Assembly (NCBI GenBank): GCA_002897895.1
Contig: BDSY01000079.1
Location: forward strand, 1-36,728
From: a bacterium BMS3Abin06
GTDB taxonomy: Bacteria; Nitrospirota; Thermodesulfovibrionia; UBA6902
Direction: 5' to 3'
Length of the DNA stretch: 36,728 nt
This document shows positions 1 through 9,669 of the stretch, piece by piece (position 1 is the first letter of the stretch; each line of letters begins with the position of its first letter). The translations under genes and the position numbers were made by a program. Below the pieces are notes generated by a model. The model had not been told where the DNA came from. It worked only from the letters and a program-made list of their open reading frames with translations, and ran no database searches.

Positions 1-233
1 TACTTCTACACCTGTCTATTAATTTTGGAACCCTCGTCTGGAGCTCTTTTCGCAGTTGGTTGAGAACTATGAAAAAAAACTTGCCCCCTTCCGAGATGGT
101 TGTCTCTTATGCCCTGCGGTCAAGCCTTCCTGAATTTCTCTTGGGCAGCAAAATAGACCATCCCCTCGAGAAATTCATCGCTGATAACGCTGATCCCGAC
201 CTTATGCCGGATTGGAAGGTGCATGCTGCTTAG
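1..233 (+). CDS. C-terminal end of an unrecognised protein (5' end outside window)
   Basis: The frame is open from base 3 to a TAG stop at 231-233, giving about 76 residues that continue upstream of the window. The tail reads ...EMVVSYALRSSLPEFLLG... and ends in ...MPDWKVHAA. I do not recognise a family. An internal ATG at 69 could also start a free-standing 54-residue peptide, but no clear Shine-Dalgarno precedes it. The position just beyond the end of rho, a common place for mobile DNA, makes a transposase end possible, but no catalytic residues are visible. It converges on rho. Confidence 0.35.
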   Translation, partial: LLHLSINFGTLVWSSFRSWLRTMKKNLPPSEMVVSYALRSSLPEFLLGSKIDHPLEKFIADNADPDLMPDWKVHAA

Positions 234-301
234 AAAACTTAGCACTGTCAAGATTTAACTTTGAAATGTGAAGATTCGCGGAGGCTGTGGGAGGCCTTTA
301 G

Positions 302-1549
302 CTACTTATTCATCATATCGAGAAATTCTTTGTTGTTCTTTGTGCCCCTGATCTTGTCAAGCAGGAACTCCATGCTTTCGACCGTACTGAGTGAATGAAG
401 CACTTTTCTCAGAATCCACATTCTCTGAAGCATACTCTTTTCAACGAGGAGTTCCTCTTTTCTCGTTCCTGATGCATTGATATTAATGGTCGGGAATATG
501 CGCTTGTCCACGAGTTTCCTGTCAAGATGCAGCTCCATGTTACCGGTGCCTTTGAATTCTTCAAATATTACGTCATCCATCCTGCTTCCCGTATCAACAA
601 GGGCTGTTGCAATAATCGTCAGGCTGCCTCCGCCCTCGATATTCCTTGCGGTTCCGAAAAACCTTTTCGGTTTCTGCAGGGCATTGGAGTCAAGACCGCC
701 TGAAAGAACTTTACCGCTTGCAGGTATCACTGCATTGTATGCCCTCGCAAGCCTTGTTATGGAGTCAAGAAGGATCACAACATTTTTTTTGGTTTCAACC
801 AGCCTCTTTGATCTTTCAATAACCATTTCCGCAACCTGGAGGTGCCTCTGCGGGGGCTCGTCGAATGTTGAGCTTATTATCTCGGCGTCAACCTGTCTTT
901 TCCAGTCAGTGACCTCCTCAGGCCTTTCATCTATAAGAAGAACGATAAGATGGGTATCCGGATGGTTTTTCTTTATCGCCTTGGCAATGGACTGAAGCAG
1001 CATCGTCTTTCCCGTCCTCGGCGCTGCAACGACCATGCCCCTCTGCCCCATCCCGATCGGGGTAACGAGCGCCATGATTCTTGTAGAGTAGTCTGATTTA
1101 TGATATTCAAGATTTATCGGTTCCGTAGGATAATAAGGGACAAGATTGTCAAATAACGGCCTTTCGATACTCTCATCAGGAGGTTCATGGTTAACGGCCT
1201 CGACTTTGAGCAGGGCAAAATACCTTTCACTTTCCTTGGGCGGCCTTATCTGTCCGGTTACGAGATCCCCGGTTCGCAGATTAAACCTTCTTATCTGGGA
1301 AGGGGAGACATATATGTCATCCGGGCCCGGCAGATAACTGTAATTCGGAGAGCGGAGAAACCCGAAACCGTCAGGCAGAATCTCAAGCACACCTTCTCCG
1401 AAAATCAGTCCTGTCTTTTCGGTCTGTGCCTGCAGTATTGCAAATATAAGATCCTGTTTCCTGAGTCCTCTTGCACCTTCAACGCTTAATCCTTTCGCCA
1501 TTTTTGTCAGCTCATCGATTGTTTTTTCTTTAAGAACAGTGATATTCAT
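302..1549 (-). CDS. rho: Transcription termination factor Rho
   Basis: Hexameric RNA-dependent ATPase/helicase that releases nascent RNA from RNA polymerase. The 415-residue product has the Rho N-terminal helical domain ([20 protein letters not shown]), the cold-shock-like RNA-binding domain ([19 protein letters not shown]), a Walker A AAPRTGKT, and the [13 protein letters not shown] region of the RecA-like ATPase core. Length matches the family (about 415-420). I place the start at 1549 because AAGGAGAGAG (1551-1560) is correctly spaced before that ATG; an ATG 33 bases upstream would add a non-conserved 11-residue leader and bury this ribosome-binding site inside the gene. It has its own sigma-70-like promoter about 160 bases upstream. 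Confidence 0.97.
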   Translation of the reverse strand: MNITVLKEKTIDELTKMAKGLSVEGARGLRKQDLIFAILQAQTEKTGLIFGEGVLEILPDGFGFLRSPNYSYLPGPDDIYVSPSQIRRFNLRTGDLVTGQIRPPKESERYFALLKVEAVNHEPPDESIERPLFDNLVPYYPTEPINLEYHKSDYSTRIMALVTPIGMGQRGMVVAAPRTGKTMLLQSIAKAIKKNHPDTHLIVLLIDERPEEVTDWKRQVDAEIISSTFDEPPQRHLQVAEMVIERSKRLVETKKNVVILLDSITRLARAYNAVIPASGKVLSGGLDSNALQKPKRFFGTARNIEGGGSLTIIATALVDTGSRMDDVIFEEFKGTGNMELHLDRKLVDKRIFPTININASGTRKEELLVEKSMLQRMWILRKVLHSLSTVESMEFLLDKIRGTKNNKEFLDMMNK

Positions 1550-1712
1550 ACTCTCTCCTTGATTTTTACTTTTGTTTGCCACGGGATTATTGCTTTTTTT
1601 TAGTTATACTTCCTTGATTAGCGGGAATACATATTTTTGAAAAATATACGTTTGGAGGTTTTAACCTTTCAGTTCAATACGGGATTGTTAAAAAAGAAGA
1701 ATTGTTAAACAA

Positions 1713-1741
1713 ATAGTATAACAGTTTTTTATTTTTGTCAA
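1713..1741 (-). promoter_or_regulatory. Sigma-70-type promoter for rho
   Basis: On the minus strand a perfect -35 TTGACA (1736-1741) is followed after 17 bases by TACTAT (1713-1718), 4 of 6 matches to the -10 consensus. Initiation near 1706 would give a leader of about 155 nt before the rho ATG. The 11-base palindrome TTGTTAAACAA (1702-1712) sits right at the predicted start. The rest of the 1550-1866 gap holds a direct repeat of TCAAGCGCCG (near 1748-1770) and no gene. Confidence 0.6.
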
Positions 1742-1866
1742 TACCATATCAAGCGCCGTGTCAAGCGCCGATGATTAACTGCTGATTTCCGGAGATAAAA
1801 AGTAAGGGCAACAAACCCATAAAATAAAATTAATGCTGAGACATTAAAGCCGCGGGCGGCCTGTAT

Positions 1867-2547
1867 TCAACTGCGTGCAGGGATTTGAAAATCAAACTCG
1901 CCTAATGCAGGATTTTTCAAAAGCCTCTTAAGCTTCACGGTAAAAGTGAAATCATCCACAAATATTTTTATTAATGCCGGATACCAGAAGCCTTCATTGT
2001 CCACCGGGTTCTCATATATCAGACGTATATTTGTATTTAAGGTCTTAATCTCCTGTTCTACAGGCAAAAGCGTAGCGCTGTCGATATGAATCTCTTTATC
2101 TTCAGTCCTGATGATATATTCCTCTCCCTTTCTATGCATTACGCCGCTGCCGTATCCATCCCACCAGATAATAGCGTTATACAACTGCCTGCCGAGCCTC
2201 TTGAGCTTGTTATCGTTTTGCCCTGTTAAAACATAGAGGGTCTCATCCTTAATAACAAAATCTCTCACCAGTATGCCGAGCTGATACATCCTCATGTGTA
2301 CCTGTCCGGGTCTTTTGATAAGTACGGACGCGCTGACAGAAGAGTATGGTCTGTTATTTTTTTCTATTTTAATATCCGCTATTGCCTTGATTACTTCAAT
2401 ATCATCACCGGCCTTTGCAATGACCTCATCGATGGTCGGTTCCCATCCCTCATAAAGCGGCGGAGGCGCTATTACCGGCTTAGGGGCGCATGCAAGAAAG
2501 ATAATAAAAATACTAAAACATAAGTATTTCAATGGCTTCTTCGACAT
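1867..2547 (-). CDS. Outer-membrane lipoprotein, LolA/LolB-like (DUF4292-type)
   Basis: A 226-residue exported lipoprotein. Residues 1-20 (MSKKPLKYLCFSIFIIFLAC) form a lipoprotein signal peptide with a lipobox ending at Cys20, followed by a proline-rich linker (APKPVIAPPP). The remainder is a beta-rich half-barrel pattern (ASVLIKRPGQVHMRMY..., ...EFDFQIPARS) like LolA/LolB or DUF4292 proteins that handle lipoproteins or envelope lipids. The start at 2547 is chosen because CAGGAGC lies just upstream at 2553-2559; a longer start at 2568 would add seven residues. The first 35 bases overlap the end of radA, so the two are probably translationally coupled. Exact function is unknown. Confidence 0.75.
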   Translation of the reverse strand: MSKKPLKYLCFSIFIIFLACAPKPVIAPPPLYEGWEPTIDEVIAKAGDDIEVIKAIADIKIEKNNRPYSSVSASVLIKRPGQVHMRMYQLGILVRDFVIKDETLYVLTGQNDNKLKRLGRQLYNAIIWWDGYGSGVMHRKGEEYIIRTEDKEIHIDSATLLPVEQEIKTLNTNIRLIYENPVDNEGFWYPALIKIFVDDFTFTVKLKRLLKNPALGEFDFQIPARS

Positions 2548-3853
2548 TTTTTGCTCCTGTAATATCAATGGCGCTTTCTTCCATATTATTACTGTTATTG
2601 GCCGGCACTATCCCTTTCTTAAATCCGAGTTTTGCAGCCTCATTGATCCTGATACCCGCCTGGCTGATGGCCCTTAATTCACCGGACAATCCCACTTCAC
2701 CAAACGTGAAAACCCCTGTATCAATGGCATGGTTTTTAAAAGAAGATGCTATGGCCGCTATGATCCCCATGTCAATCGCCGGTTCATCAATCCTCAATCC
2801 TCCGACAACATTCACGAAGATATCCATGGAGCCGAGATGCATGCCGAGACGTTTCTCAAGCACGGCAATGAGAAGATTGATCCTGTTATAGTCAACCCCG
2901 AGCGCCGTCCTTCTCGGAACGCCAAAGCTGGATGCAGTGACAAGCGCCTGTATCTCAACCAGCAGGGGTCTTGTGCCTTCGAGACTGACGGTTACCACAG
3001 AGCCGGGAACATTAAGGGGTCTTTCCGAGAGAAAAAGCTCTGAAGGATTGTCCACCTCTTTAAGCCCTGATTCCTGCATCTCGAATACCCCGATTTCATT
3101 TGTGGAGCCGAATCTGTTTTTGACTGCACGGAGAATCCTGAACGGATTACCCTTGTCTCCCTCAAAATAAAGCACTGTGTCGACAATGTGTTCAAGCACC
3201 TTTGGCCCGGCTATAGCGCCTTCCTTTGTAACGTGGCCTATTAAAAAAAGAGGCACCCCGTGTTTTTTTGCAAAAAACATCAGCTTTGTCGCACATTCCC
3301 TGATCTGTCCGACAGAGCCGGGCGCAGAGGGCAGCTCGAGAGAAAAAATCGTCTGTATCGAATCAATTACTATTATCTGTGGATTAATCTTTTGAGCAAC
3401 AGAGATTATGCCTTCAAGCGATGTCTCGGGAAGGAGAATGATTTTATCGGATTTAATCCGGAGCCTGTCAGCCCTTATCTTTATCTGTTCAGGTGATTCC
3501 TCACCTGAGACATAAAGTATCCGGCCTAATTTTGTCAGCCCTTTCAGGGACTGGAGAATGAGAGTTGATTTCCCGATTCCAGGGTCTCCGCCGATCAATA
3601 CGACTGACCCCATGACAACACCGCCCCCAAGCGTCCTGTCAAGTTCTTTGATCTCCGTAGTATATCTGCTGCCTGTTGAAGCTGATATCCCTGAAAGCAC
3701 AACCGGCTCGGCTGTCTTCTGGCTTTTCAGTTTTGTGATGCGTTGTTCTTCCGAGAAACTGTTCCACTTCCCACAGTCAGGACACTTCCCGAGCCACTTC
3801 GGGCTTGAATAACCGCAGCTCTGGCATTGATAAAGGATTTTAGAACGGGGCAT
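2513..3853 (-). CDS. radA: DNA repair protein RadA
   Basis: RecA-related ATPase that promotes branch migration and processing of recombination intermediates. Seen in the 446-residue product: an N-terminal C4 zinc finger (Cys10, Cys13, Cys24, Cys27), Walker A GGDPGIGKST (88-97), Walker B-like IIVIDS near 160-165, the RadA-specific KNRFG motif at 245-249, and a C-terminal Lon-protease-like domain (VVGGLRIDEPAIDMGII...). Length is normal for the family. It is the first gene of a two-gene unit with the overlapping lipoprotein gene downstream. No strong Shine-Dalgarno precedes the ATG, but the MPRSKILYQC start is typical of the family. Confidence 0.96.
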   Translation of the reverse strand: MPRSKILYQCQSCGYSSPKWLGKCPDCGKWNSFSEEQRITKLKSQKTAEPVVLSGISASTGSRYTTEIKELDRTLGGGVVMGSVVLIGGDPGIGKSTLILQSLKGLTKLGRILYVSGEESPEQIKIRADRLRIKSDKIILLPETSLEGIISVAQKINPQIIVIDSIQTIFSLELPSAPGSVGQIRECATKLMFFAKKHGVPLFLIGHVTKEGAIAGPKVLEHIVDTVLYFEGDKGNPFRILRAVKNRFGSTNEIGVFEMQESGLKEVDNPSELFLSERPLNVPGSVVTVSLEGTRPLLVEIQALVTASSFGVPRRTALGVDYNRINLLIAVLEKRLGMHLGSMDIFVNVVGGLRIDEPAIDMGIIAAIASSFKNHAIDTGVFTFGEVGLSGELRAISQAGIRINEAAKLGFKKGIVPANNSNNMEESAIDITGAKNVEEAIEILMF

Positions 3854-3928
3854 TTGCTATTTTAACAACTTTAGGATTTAAAATGTATATTCAAATTCAA
3901 GCAGGATTTTTTCGTTGATTGTTTTGTT

Positions 3929-3963
3929 TGTCATTCCGGCAGTCCTTAAAAGCCGGAATCCAG
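3929..3963. repeat. Dispersed GTCATTCC...GGAATCCAG palindromic repeat
   Basis: TGTCATTCCGGC and GCCGGAATCCAG flank a short loop and form an 8-bp stem (3933-3940 with 3952-3959). The same GTCATnCC/GGnATCCAG frame occurs twice within the MITE-like element at 24073-24215, so this is a dispersed family. It lies between radA and the PEP-CTERM gene; apart from this repeat and the terminator, 3854-4069 holds nothing I recognise. Confidence 0.6.
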
Positions 3964-4010
3964 GGAATTTTCAATTTGAAAATATATTCAGGCGTTATGA
4001 AATGATGTAA

Positions 4011-4046
4011 AAAAACAGCTATCTGAAAACTCAGATAGCTGTTTTT
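4011..4046. terminator. Strong bidirectional intrinsic terminator
   Basis: A perfect 16-bp stem, AAAAACAGCTATCTGA paired with TCAGATAGCTGTTTTT around an AAAC loop, supplies a U-tract in either direction. It lies 24 bases past the stop of the PEP-CTERM gene and is placed to end that transcript. Confidence 0.85.
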
Positions 4047-4069
4047 GCAATGTTTATTCAAAATGGTTT

Positions 4070-4711
4070 TTATGCTTGTCTGCGTCTGGCATAAAAGGCA
4101 ATCCCAACCAAACCCGACCCCAGCAGTACTAAGGTGCCTGGTTCGGGAACAGGGGCTACAGGGGCTATACCATCATCACTAAGAAGTTGAACTGAGGCAG
4201 TAAGGGTAAAGCCGGGAGCAACAGACCAGTTAATATTAACGTCTTGCCAATAAGTATCAATGCCCATATTTATTAATTCGGCCTTCGAGGGCAGCTCTGC
4301 ATTACTTACGTCAATGGCTCCGGAGAAACCCATTATAAGGCCATAACTGTCATCACTATAGTCTCCGCTAAGGGTATAGAGAGTATCTCCCGCATTGTAA
4401 CCTCCGTTACTATCCGTATCGTCATACAAACCAAGGTCAACTACATCTCCCCCATTTAATGACAATGACAATGTCGTGGAAATAAAACCCGTACCGAGGT
4501 CAATAAACGTAGAACCGTTATTAAGATAGTAACCGAGTCCATAACCTCCGGTTAGATTTAAATTTCCAAGCGTTACTGTCGTGCCACCGTCTCCTAGTCC
4601 ATCAATCATTAATAGTGGGCTGCCAACATCAAGTGTTAAGGCAAAAGCACTTCCAGCTAACAAAAACATCCCCAACGCTGCTATAAGAAGAACAAGACCT
4701 GCTTTTTTCAT
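4070..4711 (-). CDS. PEP-CTERM sorting-domain protein
   Basis: A 213-residue secreted protein. It has a signal peptide (MKKAGLVLLIAALGMFLLAGSAFA), a low-charge, Gly/Asp/Leu-rich central region without a recognised domain, and at residues 188-213 a classic PEP-CTERM signal: VPEPGT, a hydrophobic helix, then the basic tail YARRRQA. Such proteins are processed by an exosortase in the inner membrane and are linked to exopolysaccharide and biofilm matrix; no exosortase gene is in this window. GGAGGTAGG precedes the ATG. The gene is monocistronic, with its own terminator, and appears to be driven by sigma-54 (promoter and paired boxes listed separately). Confidence 0.9.
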   Translation of the reverse strand: MKKAGLVLLIAALGMFLLAGSAFALTLDVGSPLLMIDGLGDGGTTVTLGNLNLTGGYGLGYYLNNGSTFIDLGTGFISTTLSLSLNGGDVVDLGLYDDTDSNGGYNAGDTLYTLSGDYSDDSYGLIMGFSGAIDVSNAELPSKAELINMGIDTYWQDVNINWSVAPGFTLTASVQLLSDDGIAPVAPVPEPGTLVLLGSGLVGIAFYARRRQA

Positions 4712-4781
4712 TTTCCTACCTCCATATCCATTTGAAAATTATATATTGTATTTTTTTATTTTGTCTCACAAGTATATTTAA

Positions 4782-4797
4782 AGCAATCTCCGTGCCG
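4782..4797 (-). promoter_or_regulatory. Sigma-54 (-24/-12) promoter of the PEP-CTERM gene
   Basis: The minus strand reads CGGCACGGAGATTGCT. The invariant GG and GC doublets are exactly 12 bases apart, with GGCACG and TTGCT matching the RpoN consensus TGGCACG-N4-TTGCW except for the first base. Initiation would fall near 4771, about 60 bases before the gene's ATG. Confidence 0.72.
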
Positions 4798-4886
4798 GAT
4801 TTTAAATTAACCCTATAATATATTGAAAACAAAGAGAAATCAGCCACTTATGCTCTTTTAGCTGATTTTGACTGACAGCGTATTAT

Positions 4887-4902
4887 GTAAAGAATTCCGA
4901 CA
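4887..4902. promoter_or_regulatory. Upstream box 1 (GTAAAGAATTCCGACA), putative enhancer-binding-protein site
   Basis: The 16-base GTAAAGAATTCCGACA is repeated with one mismatch at 5030-5045. It lies about 115-130 bases upstream of the predicted sigma-54 start, a normal enhancer distance. In exosortase bacteria a dedicated sigma-54-dependent regulator (PrsR, 'PEP-CTERM-box response regulator') is known; assignment of these boxes to it is inference. Confidence 0.55.
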
Positions 4903-5029
4903 AATATTTTAATTGAGCCGGCCGGAACTTAACTGCCATAATTGCTTGAAGGTTGTAATCCTTTGATTTTAAAATAATATTTACTGTTCACAGATAGCGA
5001 AAGCCTAAAGTGTAAACTTTTTTGTCTAA

Positions 5030-5045
5030 GTAAAGAAATCCGACA
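5030..5045. promoter_or_regulatory. Upstream box 2 (GTAAAGAAATCCGACA)
   Basis: Second copy of the 16-base box, differing from the copy at 4887-4902 only at one central A/T. It lies just beyond the stop codon of glnB and about 260 bases from the sigma-54 start. Between the gene at 4711 and glnB at 5077 (365 bases) I see only this promoter and the two boxes. Confidence 0.55.
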
Positions 5046-5076
5046 CTTTTAACACCTGAGTTGAGATGATAACACT

Positions 5077-5445
<369 letters not shown>

Positions 5446-5562
5446 TTATTCTATTTAAAAAATGCAGATATTAAGCTATATTAGCAAAAATCAAGTAATT
5501 ATTCAGGCCTCAAAGAGACCGGGTATTGAAGATTAAACAGGAATCAGAACTATTACAATCCG

Positions 5563-8343
5563 ATGGCTATTGATAAAAAAATATATGAAAAAATATCAGG
5601 GGCTTCCGCTAATACCCCTGATCCCGTCAGGGCTGAGAGGAATCTTGTAAGATTTGTTGAACTGAACCCTGACAAGATTCTTTACCCATATTTTTCAGAA
5701 GCGGCCGGGCTCTTTGCTGTCAGCCAGTTTCTTGCAAATTATTGCATTGCCAATCCTGAAGATCTTTTCGCTGCAATCAGGGAAATCAGGAATAATATTA
5801 CAAAGAGATTTCTTGAAGAAAGGGCAGGGGGATTGTCCGGACACAAAATGGATATAAATTATATGATGAAGGCCTTAAGGCATTTTAAGAAACAGTATCT
5901 CCTGAGGATTACTCTAAGGGATATTACAGGCGAAACCGATATACAATCCTCAATGGACGAGCTTACTTTACTTGCAGAGACTATCATCTCCATATCACTC
6001 AAGTGGTCGCTGAGACTCAACCGGCAGAGATTCGGAAAACCGGCGGACAGCGCTATCACCCTAATAGCTCTCGGTAAGCTCGGGGCTGAAGAGCTCAATT
6101 ACAGCTCTGATGTTGATTTAATAGCTGTTTATGACAAAGAGGATGGGCAGACAACAGGTATGCCCGGGCCTTCGGGTATCAAGACAAACAGGATAAGCAA
6201 CCATGAGTTCTACTGCAAGGTTGTAGAGCTTCTCGCCAAATTGCTCTCTTCCCAGACCGAGGACGGTATTGTTTACAGGATTGATCTCAGGTTAAGGCCT
6301 CAGGGACAGAGGGGCGATGTTGTGCTGCCGCTGAAGGCTTATCAGACTTATTATGAATCATGGGGGCGCACCTGGGAAAGGATGGCTCTTACAAGGGCCA
6401 GACCTGCAGCCGGTGACATAAGGCTTGGAAAGGCATTTATGGAGACAATCAGGCCCTTTGTCTGGAGAGAGACTGTTGACTACAGCGAGATTGAAGAAAT
6501 TCGGGGACTCAAGAAAAAAATAGATTCCACTTTTGCGCGTGATGATATAAAACGCGGATACGGGGGTATCAGAGAGGCGGAGTTTTTTGTGCAGACATTC
6601 CAGCTCCTCTACGGCAGGGACAACAGGCCCTTAAGGACCAACAGCACTCTCAATGCCATCCGGGTTCTTCAGGGGATGAGGATGGTGCCGGAAGAGGATC
6701 TTGTTACTCTCCGGGAAAACTATCTTTTCCTCAGACGCCTTGAGCACTATCTCCAGATGAAAGAAGACCTGCAGACTCATGCGCTTCCGTCATCTGATGA
6801 AGAGATGGAGGCTATTGCAAGAATGATGGGCTTTTCGTCTAAAAGTGATTTCCTTGCAGATCTGCGTCTCAGGAGGATGCAGACAAAGAATATGTACAAT
6901 TCTCTGCTCGGCACTCAGGAGGACGTTCATGCCGAGGCATTGAACCTGCTTGAGGGAAAACTGAATGATGAAGAGCTCTTTGGATACCTTTCATTCAGGA
7001 AGGTAAAGAATCCCGGGAAATGCCTGATGAACATGAAAAGCATAAGAGAACATATGAGCGCCTTTCGAACCATGCAGGAACGTTCCCTTATAAGAGAGGT
7101 TATGCCTCAACTCCTTGAAAACGCCCTGATGGCCGAAAGCCCGGACAGGGCGCTTGCAGGGCTTGAAAACCTTTTGACAACATACGATATAAAAACAGCC
7201 CATCTCACGGCAATTATGGAACTTAAAGAGTTAATGACGGGCATCACAAAGATATTCTCTCTCAGTCCCTATCTCACAAGGATATTCCTCAGCAGCCAAT
7301 ACTATCTCGATAAATTAATAGAAGAATGGAGCATAGTCAAAAGCCTCAGTGTAATGGAGGGGGAATTACGCCGGACCGCAGAGGGAAGTAAGGATTTCAA
7401 TTCAGAGCTTGCAAGATACAGGAGGTTTGAAGAAGTCCGTTCCGGCATGCTGTTTCTACCCGGGATACTTAAAACAGAAGACCTTTTCAGGGGCTTATCA
7501 CACCTTGCAGAGGCAATTATCAAAGTGATTCTCGACAGGTTCGGGTGTAATGAATTATCCGTCATAGCCTTCGGAAAACTCGGGGGCCGGGAAATGACCT
7601 TTGGATCGGATATTGATATAGTTTTTGTATCCGGATCGCCGGAGGCCATGACACTTGCCGAAAAGATAATGAAGGTCCTCACATCATACTCCGATATGGG
7701 GCTGCTCTATAGCGTGGACACAAGATTAAGGCCTGACGGATCAAAGGGGATACTTGTCAAAGACATTGAGGGATACAGAAGCTATTACCTCAAAAACGCC
7801 CGGAACTGGGAGATACAGGCCCTTCTCAAGGCAAGGCCGGTCGGTGGAAATGAAAAACTCTCCCGGTCATTTATGAATATGGCGAAAGATGTGATACTGC
7901 AAAGAGGGCGAGACATCAGGAAAGAAGATATTACGGCAATGAGAGCAAGGATAATAAAAGAGCTCTCACATGAGGCAAAGGGCATGGATATAAAACTCGG
8001 TAGCGGGGGGATCAAAGAGATAGAGTTTTATGTCCAGTTCCTGCAGCTTCACCATGCGCAGAGCTTCCCTGAAATCCTGGTGCAGAACACGTTAGCGGCA
8101 ATCAACCGGCTGGCTAAAAAGCAAATACTGAGCCCTGCGGACAGGGACACACTTTGCAGCACCTATGAATATTACAGAAAGCTTCAAACCTTCCTGAGGC
8201 TTAATGAGGAACAGGTAATTGCCGGGGGGTCGTATATTACAGAGCTTTCGGCAAAGTTTATGGATCACAAGACACCGGAGGAATTTCTGGATTATTTGCG
8301 AGTACTCAGGGATAATGTTCTGACAGTTACAGGGGAAGCTTAA
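5563..8343 (+). CDS. glnE: Bifunctional glutamine synthetase adenylyltransferase/adenylyl-removing enzyme
   Basis: Adds AMP to, or phosphorolytically removes it from, a tyrosine of glutamine synthetase under P-II control. The 926 residues (about 946 in E. coli) contain two nucleotidyltransferase modules. The N-terminal, de-adenylylating one carries GKLGAEELNYSSDVDLI near residues 170-187, and the C-terminal, adenylylating one carries GKLGGREMTFGSDIDI near 671-687. Each is followed by an LRPxG element (LRLRPQGQRG; TRLRPDGSKG) and a helical GYGGIREAEFFVQ / GSGGIKEIEFYVQ segment. Both catalytic DxD pairs are intact. The ATG at 5563 has only a distant AGGAA, so the exact start is uncertain. Its divergent neighbour glnB encodes its regulator. 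Confidence 0.95.
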   Translation: MAIDKKIYEKISGASANTPDPVRAERNLVRFVELNPDKILYPYFSEAAGLFAVSQFLANYCIANPEDLFAAIREIRNNITKRFLEERAGGLSGHKMDINYMMKALRHFKKQYLLRITLRDITGETDIQSSMDELTLLAETIISISLKWSLRLNRQRFGKPADSAITLIALGKLGAEELNYSSDVDLIAVYDKEDGQTTGMPGPSGIKTNRISNHEFYCKVVELLAKLLSSQTEDGIVYRIDLRLRPQGQRGDVVLPLKAYQTYYESWGRTWERMALTRARPAAGDIRLGKAFMETIRPFVWRETVDYSEIEEIRGLKKKIDSTFARDDIKRGYGGIREAEFFVQTFQLLYGRDNRPLRTNSTLNAIRVLQGMRMVPEEDLVTLRENYLFLRRLEHYLQMKEDLQTHALPSSDEEMEAIARMMGFSSKSDFLADLRLRRMQTKNMYNSLLGTQEDVHAEALNLLEGKLNDEELFGYLSFRKVKNPGKCLMNMKSIREHMSAFRTMQERSLIREVMPQLLENALMAESPDRALAGLENLLTTYDIKTAHLTAIMELKELMTGITKIFSLSPYLTRIFLSSQYYLDKLIEEWSIVKSLSVMEGELRRTAEGSKDFNSELARYRRFEEVRSGMLFLPGILKTEDLFRGLSHLAEAIIKVILDRFGCNELSVIAFGKLGGREMTFGSDIDIVFVSGSPEAMTLAEKIMKVLTSYSDMGLLYSVDTRLRPDGSKGILVKDIEGYRSYYLKNARNWEIQALLKARPVGGNEKLSRSFMNMAKDVILQRGRDIRKEDITAMRARIIKELSHEAKGMDIKLGSGGIKEIEFYVQFLQLHHAQSFPEILVQNTLAAINRLAKKQILSPADRDTLCSTYEYYRKLQTFLRLNEEQVIAGGSYITELSAKFMDHKTPEEFLDYLRVLRDNVLTVTGEA

Positions 8344-8403
8344 ATTTTTTATTGCTACTTTGAAAGCTGCCGCTTCTTTTCTTATGCCGGAGCATGGCTT
8401 TCC

Positions 8404-9660
8404 TTACGCTGACTCGGCCTGTTCTTCGTAAGTGAGAATTGGTTTTTCCTTCCTGTTTATCACATCCTCAGTTATAACACACTCTTTTACATTGGTCCGG
8501 GACGGGACTTCATACATTACATCAAGCATGACCTCTTCAAGAATAGCCCTTAAGCCTCGTGCGCCGCTCTTGCGTTTTATTGCCTCTTCAGCTATTGATG
8601 AATATGCCTTGCTGGTAAATTTCAGTTTTACATTGTCAAAAGAAAGCAGCCTCTGATACTGCTTTATAAGTGCGTTTCTCGGTTCTGTGAGTATCCGGAC
8701 AAGCGCGGACTCTCCCAGCTCGCCAAGCGTTGCAACAACCGGAAGCCGGCCCGCAAATTCAGGAATCAGACCATACCTGATGAGGTCCTGGGGCTGCACC
8801 ATCTTTAAGGTATCACCGATCTTTTTATTGCGCGTGCCTGCGGGTTCGGAACCAAAGCCTACAACTTTTTTCCCTGTTCTCTCATCTATTATCTTTTCAA
8901 GTCCTACAAAGGCTCCGCCGCATATGAACAGAATATTTATTGTATTCACCTGGACAAATTCCTGCTGCGGGTGCTTCCTCCCTCCCTGGGGCGGAATATT
9001 TGCCACGGTACCTTCAATAATCTTCAAAAGCGCCTGCTGGACTCCTTCGCCTGATACGTCCCTGGTTATGGATACGTTCTCGGTTTTGCGGCTTATCTTA
9101 TCTATCTCATCAATATATATAATGCCCCTCTGTGCCTTTTCAACATCATAATCTGCCGCCTGAAGGAGTTTCAGTATTATATTTTCAACATCCTCGCCGA
9201 CATATCCCGCCTCTGTGAGCGTGGTTGCATCGACAATGACAAACGGGACGTCAAGTATCTTTGAGAGTGTCTGGGCAAGGATGGTCTTGCCGGTGCCTGT
9301 GGGGCCGATGAGGATTATATTGCTTTTTTGCAGCTCAATCTCGGACTGCTGCGGGCTGTTTATCCTTTTGTAATGGTTGTGGACGGCAACTGAAAGAATC
9401 TTTTTTGCCATCTCCTGTTCGATGACATACTCATCCAGAAATTTCTTTATCTCTTTCGGGGTCGGAAGTTTCCGGGAAATGCCGATATCAAAGGAAGGCT
9501 CAAATTCCTCAGCCATTATCTCATTGCACAGGCCCACACACTCATTACATATGTAAACCGTGGGGCCTGCTATCAGCTTTCTGACCTCTTTCTGCCCCTT
9601 TCCGCAAAAAGAACATTTAAGTAAATCATCATACTGCCTTCTTGTTTTCTTGTCTTTCAT
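8404..9660 (-). CDS. clpX: ATP-dependent Clp protease ATP-binding subunit ClpX
   Basis: AAA+ unfoldase that feeds substrates to ClpP. The 418-residue product has the N-terminal C4 zinc domain (Cys16, Cys19, Cys38, Cys41), Walker A GPTGTGKT (119-126), pore loop GYVG (152-155), Walker B IIYIDEID (180-187), the ClpP-contacting IGF-type loop region (KVVGFGSE) and the C-terminal small domain ([21 protein letters not shown]). It starts nine bases after the clpP stop, with AAGGTG as ribosome-binding site. It converges on glnE across 60 bases with no obvious hairpin terminator. Confidence 0.98.
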   Translation of the reverse strand: MKDKKTRRQYDDLLKCSFCGKGQKEVRKLIAGPTVYICNECVGLCNEIMAEEFEPSFDIGISRKLPTPKEIKKFLDEYVIEQEMAKKILSVAVHNHYKRINSPQQSEIELQKSNIILIGPTGTGKTILAQTLSKILDVPFVIVDATTLTEAGYVGEDVENIILKLLQAADYDVEKAQRGIIYIDEIDKISRKTENVSITRDVSGEGVQQALLKIIEGTVANIPPQGGRKHPQQEFVQVNTINILFICGGAFVGLEKIIDERTGKKVVGFGSEPAGTRNKKIGDTLKMVQPQDLIRYGLIPEFAGRLPVVATLGELGESALVRILTEPRNALIKQYQRLLSFDNVKLKFTSKAYSSIAEEAIKRKSGARGLRAILEEVMLDVMYEVPSRTNVKECVITEDVINRKEKPILTYEEQAESA

Positions 9661-9669
9661 AATAACACC

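Noticed and set aside
477-995. Plus-strand ORF of 172 codons opposite rho
   Set aside because: Antisense to the conserved ATPase core of rho; composition is the usual Ser/Leu/Arg-rich reverse-complement pattern.
1702-1712. TTGTTAAACAA palindrome at rho and its complement near 34191-34201 upstream of aprB as a Rex- or HcpR-type site
   Set aside because: Eleven bases of AT-rich palindrome do not match TTGTGA-N6-TCACAA or TTGTGAA-N4-TTCACAA; two copies in 36 kb can be chance.
8344-8403. Terminator between glnE and clpX
   Set aside because: No hairpin followed by a U-tract is visible in the 60 bases between the convergent genes.
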